DNA of 64,000 nt from Phocoena phocoena. Taxonomy: Eukaryota > Chordata > Mammalia > Artiodactyla > Phocoenidae. The notes under the pieces are model-generated. The model was not told where the DNA came from. It did no database searches and saw nothing but the letters and a program-made list of their open reading frames with translations. The stretch is taken from the NCBI RefSeq assembly GCF_963924675.1, contig NC_089232.1, positions 42,592,522 through 42,656,521 on the forward strand, in the 5' to 3' direction. Of the stretch, positions 57,386 to 64,000 are shown piece by piece (within the stretch, counting starts at the first letter, position 1; each line of letters opens with the position of its first letter). Made by a program: the position numbers and the translations under genes.

Positions 57386-57775
57386 ACATGGATGGACCTA
57401 GAGATTGTCATACTGAGTGAAGTAAGTCAGACAGAGAAAGACGAATATCATCTGATATTGCTTATATGTGGGATCTTAAAAAATGGTACAAATAAACCTA
57501 TTTACAAAACAAAAATAGTCACAAATGTAGAAAACAAACTTCTGGTTACCAAGGGGAAAAAGGGGGGTGGGATAAATTGGGAGATTTGGATTGACATATA
57601 TGTGCTACTATATATAAAATAGTTAACTCATAAGAATCTACTTTATAGAACAGGGAACTCTACTCAATACTCTGTAATGACCTATATGGGAACAGAACCA
57701 AAAAAAGAGTGGATATATGTATATGTATAATTGATTCACTTTGCTGTACAGCAGAAAAAATTAAATGTATATATT
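57386..57775 (+). mobile_element. L1 3' end, 5'-truncated
   Basis: It starts within the last ORF2 codons (the frame from 57392 opens with 'MDLEIVILSEVSQTEKDEYH') and continues through the 3'UTR ('gaacagggaactctactcaa', 'tgattcactttgctgtacag'). The boundary with the A+T-rich stretch to 57830 is unclear and no convincing TSD was found. Confidence 0.85.
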
Positions 57776-57830
57776 AATTTTATATAAAATATTAATTATA
57801 TATATAATATGTATATATATATATATATAA
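57776..57830. repeat. A+T-rich/(TA)n tract
   Basis: TATA-rich sequence bridges two L1 segments. Confidence 0.8.
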
Positions 57831-57960
57831 AAGAAGAATGAACCAGGAAGGAACAGAAAGTATGAAGAGGCCAATCACCAGTAAATGAAATTGATACAGT
57901 AATAAAAGACTCCCAACAAACAAAAGCCCAGGACTAGATGGCTTCACAGGTGAATTCTAG

Positions 57961-57963
<3 letters not shown>

Positions 57964-58029
<66 letters not shown>
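57964..58029. repeat. (TA)n microsatellite, about 33 units
   Basis: Uninterrupted TA sits between the left TSD and the SINE poly(T). The final 'atat' of the TSD probably seeded it. Confidence 0.97.
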
Positions 58030-58046
<17 letters not shown>

Positions 58047-58240
58047 TTGCGGTATGCGGGCCTCTCACTGTTGTGGCCTCTCCCGTTGCAGACCACAGAC
58101 TCCAGACACGCTAGCTCAGCGGCCATGGCTCACAGGCCCAGCCGCTCCACGGCATATGGGATCTTCTCGGACCGGGTCACGAACCCGTGTCCCCTGCATC
58201 GGCAGGCGAACTCTCAACCACTGCACCACCAGGGAAGCCC
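57968..58240 (-). mobile_element. CHR-type SINE, short form, with (TA)n tail
   Basis: The body is 58049-58240 ('gcggtatgcgggcctctcac' to 'ccaccagggaagcc'). A poly(T) lies at 58029-58048 and a (TA)n array at 57964-58029 on the tail side. The perfect 12-bp TSD 'tctagcaaatat' (57956-57967; 58241-58252) encloses nearly the whole array. Confidence 0.95.
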
Positions 58241-59140
58241 TCTAGCAAATATTTAACAAAGAGTTAACACCTATCCATCACAAATTATTCCAAAAAATTG
58301 CAGAGGAAGAAATGTTTCCAAACTCATTCTATGAATCCAAGATCACTGTCATACCAAAACCAGACAAAGATGCCATAAAAAAAGAAAATTACAGACCAGT
58401 ATCATTGATGAACATAGATATAAAAATTCTCAACAAAATGTTAGTAAACCAACTTCAACAGTACATTTAAAGGATCATACACCATGATAAAGGGATTTAT
58501 CCCAGAGATGTAAGGATGATTCAGTAATCACAAATCAATCAATGTGATACACCACGATAACAAATTGAAGAATAAGAATCATATGATCATCTCAATAGAT
58601 GAAGAAAAATCTTTTGACAAAATTCAATATCTATTTATGACAAAAGTATCAAGAAAGTGGGCATAAAGGGAACATACCTCAACATAACAAAGACCATGTA
58701 TGGCAAGCCCACAACTAACATCATACTCAATGATGAAAACATTTCCTCTAAGATAAGGAACAAGACAAGGATTCTCACTCTTGCCACTTGATATTCAACA
58801 CAGTATTGGAAGTCCTGGCTATGATAGTCAGACAAGAAAAGGAAATAAAATGAAGCCAAACTGGACAGGAAGATGTAAAAGTGTCACTGTTTGCAGATGG
58901 CATGACACTACACACAGACAATCCCAAATAAGCTACAAAAAACTACTAGAACTCATCAATGAATTCCACAAAGTTATAAATACAAAATTAATATGCAGAA
59001 TCTGTTGAGTCTCTATACACTAAAAACAAGCTATCAGAAAGAAGAATTAAGAAAACAATCTCATTTGCAATTGCATCAAAAAGAATAAAATACCTAGGAT
59101 TAAAGACCTGTAGTCAGAAAACTATAATAATGATCAAAGA

Positions 59141-59352
59141 GGGCTTCCCTGGTGGCGCAGTGGTTGAGAGTCTGCCTGCCGATGCAGGGGACGCGGGTTC
59201 ATTTCCCGGTCCGGGAAGATCCCACATGCCACGGAGCGGCTGGGCCCATGAGCCATGGCCGCTGAGCCTGCACGTCTGGAGCCTGTGCTCCATAACGGGA
59301 GGGGCCACAGAAGTGAGAGGCTCACGAACCACAAAAAAAAAAAAAAAAAAAG
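59141..59352 (+). mobile_element. CHR-type SINE, short form
   Basis: The full short form runs from 'gggcttccctggtggcgcag' to poly(A) (59333-59350). The B box is mutated ('gggttcatttc'). The perfect TSD 'aatgatcaaaga' lies at 59129-59140 and 59353-59364. Confidence 0.96.
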
Positions 59353-59891
59353 AATGATCAAAGAAATTGAAGACTGCACTAACAAATAGAGAGATATATA
59401 TACCAAGTTCATGGATTGGAAGAAATAATATAGTTAAAATGACCATGCTACCCAAGGCAATCTACAGATTCAATGCAATCCCTATCAAAATGCCAGTGGA
59501 ATTTTTCACAGAACTAGAAAAAATAATTCTAAAATTTGTATGGAAATACAATAGACCATGAATAGCCTAAACGATCTTGAGAAAAAAGAACAAAACTTGT
59601 GGCATCACGCTCCCTGACTTCAGGCTATATTACAAAACTACAGTAAAAAAAGCAGTGCACAACAGGGAGGGACCCAGCCCCACCCATCAGCAGACAAGCA
59701 GATTAAAGTTTTACTGAGCTCTGCCCACCAGAACAACACCCAGCTCTACCCAACACCAGTCCCTCCTATCAGGAAACTTGCACAAGCCCCTTAGATAGCC
59801 TTATCCACCAGAGAACAGATAGCAGAAGCAAGAAGAACTACAGTCCTGCAGCACGTGGAATAAAAACCACATTCACAGAAAGATAGACAAG

Positions 59892-60813
59892 ATGAAAAGG
59901 CAGAGAGCTATGTACCAGATGAAGGAACAAGATAAAACCCCAGAAAAACAACTAAATGAAGTGGAGATAGGCAACCTTCCAGAAAAAGAATTCAGAATAA
60001 TGATAGTGAAGATGATCCAGGACCTTGGAAAAAGAATGGAGGCAAAGATCAAGAAGATGCAAGAAATGTTTAACAAAGACCTAAAAGAATTAAAGTACAA
60101 ACACCTAGAAGAATTAAAGAACAAACAGAGATGAACAATACAATAACTGGAATGAAAAATACACTAGAAGGAATCGATAGCAGAATAACTGAGGCAGAAC
60201 AGATAAGTGACCTGGAGGACAAAATGGTGGAATTCACTGCCATGGAACACAATGAAGAAAAAAGAATGAAAAGAAATGAAGACAGCCTAAGAGACCTCTG
60301 GGACAACATTAAATGCAACAACATTCGCATTATAGGAGTCCCAGAAGGATAAGAGAGAGAGAAAGGACCCGAGAAAATATTTGAAGAGGTTATAGTCGAA
60401 AACTTCACTAACATAGGAAAGGAAATAGCCACCCAAGTCCAGGAAGCAGAGAGAGTCCCAGTCAGAATAAACACAAGGAGAAACATGCTGAGACACACGG
60501 TAATCAAATTGACAAAAATAAACGACAAAGAAAAATTATTGAAAGCAACAATGGAAAAACGACAAATAACATACTAGGGAACTCCAATAAGGTTAAAAAC
60601 TGATTTCTCAGCAGAAACTCTACAAGCCAGAAGGGAGTGCCATGATATATTTAAAGTGATGAAAGGGAAGAAACTACAACCAAGATTACTGTACCCAGCA
60701 AGGATCCCATTCACATTCGACAGAGAAATCAAAAGCTTTAGGACAAGCAAAAGCTAAGATAATTCAGCATCACCAAACCAGCTCTACAGCAAATGCTAAA
60801 ATAACTTCTCTAA
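59892..60813 (+). pseudogene. L1 ORF1 (RNA-binding protein), broken
   Basis: ORF1 protein coats L1 RNA as a trimer. The start ATG at 59892 gives 80 codons rich in Lys/Glu (coiled-coil part, 'MIQDLGKRMEAKIKKMQEMF') before a stop at 60132. The frame 60131-60352 continues coiled coil and RRM ('DLWDNIKCNNIRIIGVPEG') to a stop. The C-terminal domain follows in pieces up to 'acttctctaa' at 60813. At least two breaks prevent a full protein. Length matches a normal ORF1 of about 0.9-1.0 kb. Confidence 0.88.
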
Positions 60814-60871
60814 GTGGGAAACACAAGAGAAGAAAGGGACCTACAAAAACAAACCCATAACAATTGAGAAA

Positions 60872-63800
60872 ATGGTAATAGGAAAATACATATCGATAAT
60901 AACTTTAAATGTACATGGATTAAATGCTTCAACCAAAAGACACTGTCTCCCTGAATGGATACAAAAACAAGACCCATATATACGCTGTCTACAAGAGACC
61001 CACTTCACACCTAGGGACTCATACAGACTGAAAGTGAGGGGATGGAAAAAGATATTCTATGCAAATGGAAATCAAAAGAAAGCTGGAGTAGCAATACTCG
61101 TATCAGATAAAGTAGACTTTAAAATGAAGAATGTAACAAGAGACAAGGAAGGACACTATATAATGTTCAATGGATCAATCCAAGGAGAAGATATAACAAT
61201 TATAAATATATATGCACCCAACATAGGAACACCACAATTCATAAGGCAACTGCCAACAGCTATAAAAGAGGAAATCGACAGTAACACAATTAACAGTGGG
61301 GGACTATAACACTTCACTTACACTAATGGGCAGATCATCCAAACAGAAAATTAATAAGGAAACACAAGCTTTAAATGACACAATACACCAGATGGATTTA
61401 ATTGATATTTTTAGGACATTCCGTCCGAATACAGCAGATTACACTTTCTTCTCAAGTGCACATGGAACATTCTCCAGGATAGATCACATCTTGGGTCACA
61501 AATCAAGCCTCAGTAAATTTGAGAAAATTAAAATCATATCAAGCATCTTTTCTGATCACAGTGCTATGAGATTAGAAATCATTTACAGGGAAAAAAAACA
61601 TAAAAAAACAAACACATGGAGGCTAAACAATAGGATACTAAATAACCAAGAGATCACTGAAGAAATCAAACAGGAAATCAAAGAGTACCTAGAGACAACT
61701 TACAATGAAAACACGGTGTTCCAAAACCTGTGGGTTGCTGCAAAAGCAATTCTAAGAGGGAAGTTAATAGCAATACAAGCCTACCTGAAGAAACAAGAAA
61801 AATCTCAAATAAACAATCGAACCTTACACCTAAAGGAACTAGAGAAAGAAGAACAAAGCCCAAAGTCAGTAGAAGGAAAGAAATCGTAAAATCAGAGCAG
61901 AAATAAAGAAACAGAAACAAAGAAAACAATAGCAAAGATCAGTAAAACTAAAAGCTGGGTCTTTAAGAAGATAAACAAAATTGATAAACCATTAGCCAGA
62001 CTCATCAAGAAAAAGAGGGAGAGGACTCAAATCAATAAAATTAGAAATGAAAATGAGAAATGAAAAATTCTAATTTGTGAAGTTACAACAGACACTGCAG
62101 AAATACAAAGCATCCAAAGAGACTACTACAAGCAACTCTATGCCAATAAAATGGACGACCTGGAAGAAATGGACAAATTCTTAGAAAAGTATAACATTCC
62201 AAGACTGAACCAAGAAGAAATAGAAAATATGAACAGATCAATCACAAGTAATGAAATCGAAACTGTGATTAAAAATCTTCCAACAAACAAAAATCCAGGC
62301 CCTGATGGCTTCACAGGTGAATTCTATCAAACATTTAGAGAAGAGCTAACACCCGTCCTTCTCAAACTCTTCCAAAAAATTGCAGAGGAAGGAACACTCC
62401 CAAATGCATTCTGTGAGGCCACCATCACCCTGATACTAAAACCAGACAAAGATACTACAAAAAAAGAAAATTACAGACCAATATCACTGATGAATATAGA
62501 TGCAAAAATTCTCAACAAAATACTAGCAAACAGAATCCAACAACATACTAAAGGATCATACACCATGATCAAGTGGGATTTATCCCAGGATGCAAGGATT
62601 CTTCAATATATGCATATCAATCAATGTGATACACCATATTAACAAATTGAACAATAAAAACCATATGATCATCTCAATAGATGCAGAAAAAGCTTTAGAC
62701 AAAATTCAACACCATTTATGATAAAAACTCTCCAGAAAGTGAGCATAGAAGGAACCTACCTCAACATAATAAAGGCTATATATGACAAACCCACAGCAAA
62801 CATCATTCTCAATGGTGAAAACTTAAAGCATTTCCTCTAAGATCAGGAACAAGACAAGGACGTCCACTTTCACCACTATCATTCAACATAGTTTTGGAAC
62901 TCGTAGCCATGGCAATCAGAGAAGAAAAAGAAATAAAAGGAATTCAAATTGGAAAAGAAGACGTAAACTGGCACTATTTGCAGATGACATGATACTATAT
63001 ATAGAGAATCCTAAAGATGCCACCAGAAAACTACTAGAGCTAATCACTGAATTTGGTAAAGTTGCAGGATATAAAATTAATGCACAGAAATCTCTTGCAT
63101 TCCTATACACTAATGATGAAAAATCTGAAAGTGAAATTAAGAAAACACTTCCATTTATCATTGCAACAAAAAGAATAAAATACCTAGGAATAAACCTACC
63201 TAGAGAGACAAAAGACCTGTATGCCAAAAACTATAAGACACTGATGAAAGAAATTAAGATGATACAAACAGATGGAGAGATATACCATGTTCTTGGATTG
63301 GAAGAATCAATACTGTGAAAATGACTATACTACCCAAAGCAATCTACAGATTCAATGTGATCCCTATCTAATTACCCATGACATTTTTTACAGAACTAGG
63401 ACAAAAAATCTTAAATTTGTATGGAGACACAAAAGACCCTGAATAGCCAAGCAGTCTTGAGGGGAAAAAATGGAGCTGGAGGAATCAGATTCCCTGACTT
63501 CAGACTATACTACAAAACTACAGTAATCAAGACAGTATGGTACTGGCACGAAAACAGAAATATAGATCAATGGAACATGATAGAAAGCCCAGAGATAAAC
63601 CCATGCACCTATGGTCAACTAATCTATGACAAAGGAGGCAAGGATATACAATGGAGAAAAGACAGTCTCTTCAATAAGTGGTGCTGGGAAAAACTGAACA
63701 GCTACATGTAAAAGAATGAAATTAGAACACTCCCTAACACCATACACAAAAATAAACTCAAAATGGATTAGAGACCTAAATGTAAGGCCAGACACTATAA

Positions 63801-64000
63801 AACTCTTAGAGGAAAACATAGGAAGAACACTCTTTGACATAAATCACAGCAAGATCTCTTTTGATCCACCTCCTAGAGTAATGGAAATAAAAATAAACAA
63901 ATGGGACCTAATGAAGATTAAAAGGTTTTGCACAGCAAAGGAAACCATAAAGAAGACAAAAACACAACCCTCAGAATGGGAGCAAATATTTGCAAATGAA
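60872..64000 (+). pseudogene. L1 ORF2 (endonuclease/reverse transcriptase), broken, partial
   Basis: The ATG at 60872 opens a 145-codon endonuclease frame with Asn13 (TLNV), Glu42 (QETHF) and Tyr114 (IYAPN). A one-base insertion near 61290 shifts the frame, and 'GDYNT' (Asp, Asn) and 'SDHSAM' (Asp, His) follow in 61296-61889. RT appears at 62151-62642 ('[17 protein letters not shown]', '[20 protein letters not shown]'). Motif A text is near 62680, and motif C FADD is intact at 62977-62988, although a base is lost just before it. The thumb region continues to 63318, then a degraded connection. The window ends before the cysteine-rich segment. Confidence 0.9.

Larger units (their letters stand above)
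57831..59655 (+). mobile_element. Old L1 ORF2 segment with two nested SINEs
   Basis: Plus-strand ORF2 from the start of RT ('caacaaacaaaagcccagga', the NKNPGPDG region) through motif A ('[12 protein letters not shown]'-like text near 58590), motif C (58880-58905, where FADD reads FADG), the thumb and the 'ctccctgacttcaggctata' block. It is hit by SINEs at 57968-58240 and 59141-59352 and has many stops. It ends abruptly where the next L1 begins. Confidence 0.88.
59656..64000 (+). mobile_element. Younger L1, cut by right window edge
   Basis: It starts inside the end of the 5'UTR ('cccagccccacccatcagca'), followed by ORF1 (59892-60813), a short spacer and ORF2 from 60872 to beyond the window. 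Divergence is low but both ORFs carry stops and frameshifts. The 3' end, tail and TSD lie outside. It begins directly at the break of the older L1, so it probably inserted into it. Confidence 0.92.

Noticed and set aside
57964..58029. Possible origin or CRISPR-like repeat array
   Set aside because: Pure TA dinucleotide microsatellite with no spacers.
1..64000. A novel defence or biosynthetic system
   Set aside because: The window is vertebrate repeat-rich DNA; no gene cluster or unexplained conserved coding block was found.

Overview
This 64 kb window is mammalian nuclear DNA, most probably from a cetacean (dolphin, porpoise or whale). The indicator is about ten copies of a tRNA-derived SINE of the CHR type, whose head reads 'ggcttccctggtggcgcagt'. 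Short and long forms are both present. They occur with a Cetartiodactyl-type L1 and without any ruminant BovB/Bov-tA or pig SINE that I can recognise. No bacterial operon, rRNA, true tRNA gene, CRISPR array or convincing host protein-coding exon was found. I read it as a gene-free intergenic or intronic stretch, A+T-rich and built largely of interspersed repeats laid down at different ages. Family names are assigned from memory of repeat consensus sequences; boundaries are best where target-site duplications (TSDs) are visible.

Layout: 1-160 is the 5' end of an L1 leaving the window on the left. 1197-2726 is an unusual L1 made of a 5'UTR fused to the last bases of the 3' end. 3150-6990 is ancient L1 sequence on the minus strand with a younger L1 3' end nested in it. 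7270-9041 holds an L2-like end, a mariner with both inverted repeats and a Tigger1-like DNA transposon. 9795-25551 is ancient L1 pieces, MaLR-like LTR, MIR, SINEs and unrecognised sequence. 25560-25783 is a MER1-like hAT element with a perfect 8-bp TSD. 27150-27450 is an LTR. 27984-30369 is a 5'-truncated L1 with a perfect 17-bp TSD. 31105-36480 is MER5-like, MaLR, MIR, a microsatellite and a SINE. 36490-40030 is an old plus-strand L1 carrying a nested internal L1 fragment. 40150-41580 is two SINEs and an LTR. 42285-45325 is a MIR split by an L1 that itself hosts a second L1 and a SINE. 45330-57135 is mostly unrecognised sequence with MIRs, MaLR LTRs, an L1 3' end and a SINE whose tail became a large microsatellite. 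57386-64000 is three L1 segments with two nested SINEs, ending inside ORF2 of a younger L1.

Nothing acts together as a pathway. The shared theme is L1 reverse transcription: L1 machinery made the L1 copies and mobilised the SINEs. Several insertions record less common events: a 5'UTR/3'-end fusion, an internal fragment without poly(A), repeated use of one target site, and microsatellite growth from SINE tails. I found no new biological system. The strongest points for a second look are the 1197-2726 element, the 38351-39134 insert, and the reconstructable nest at 42377-45258.
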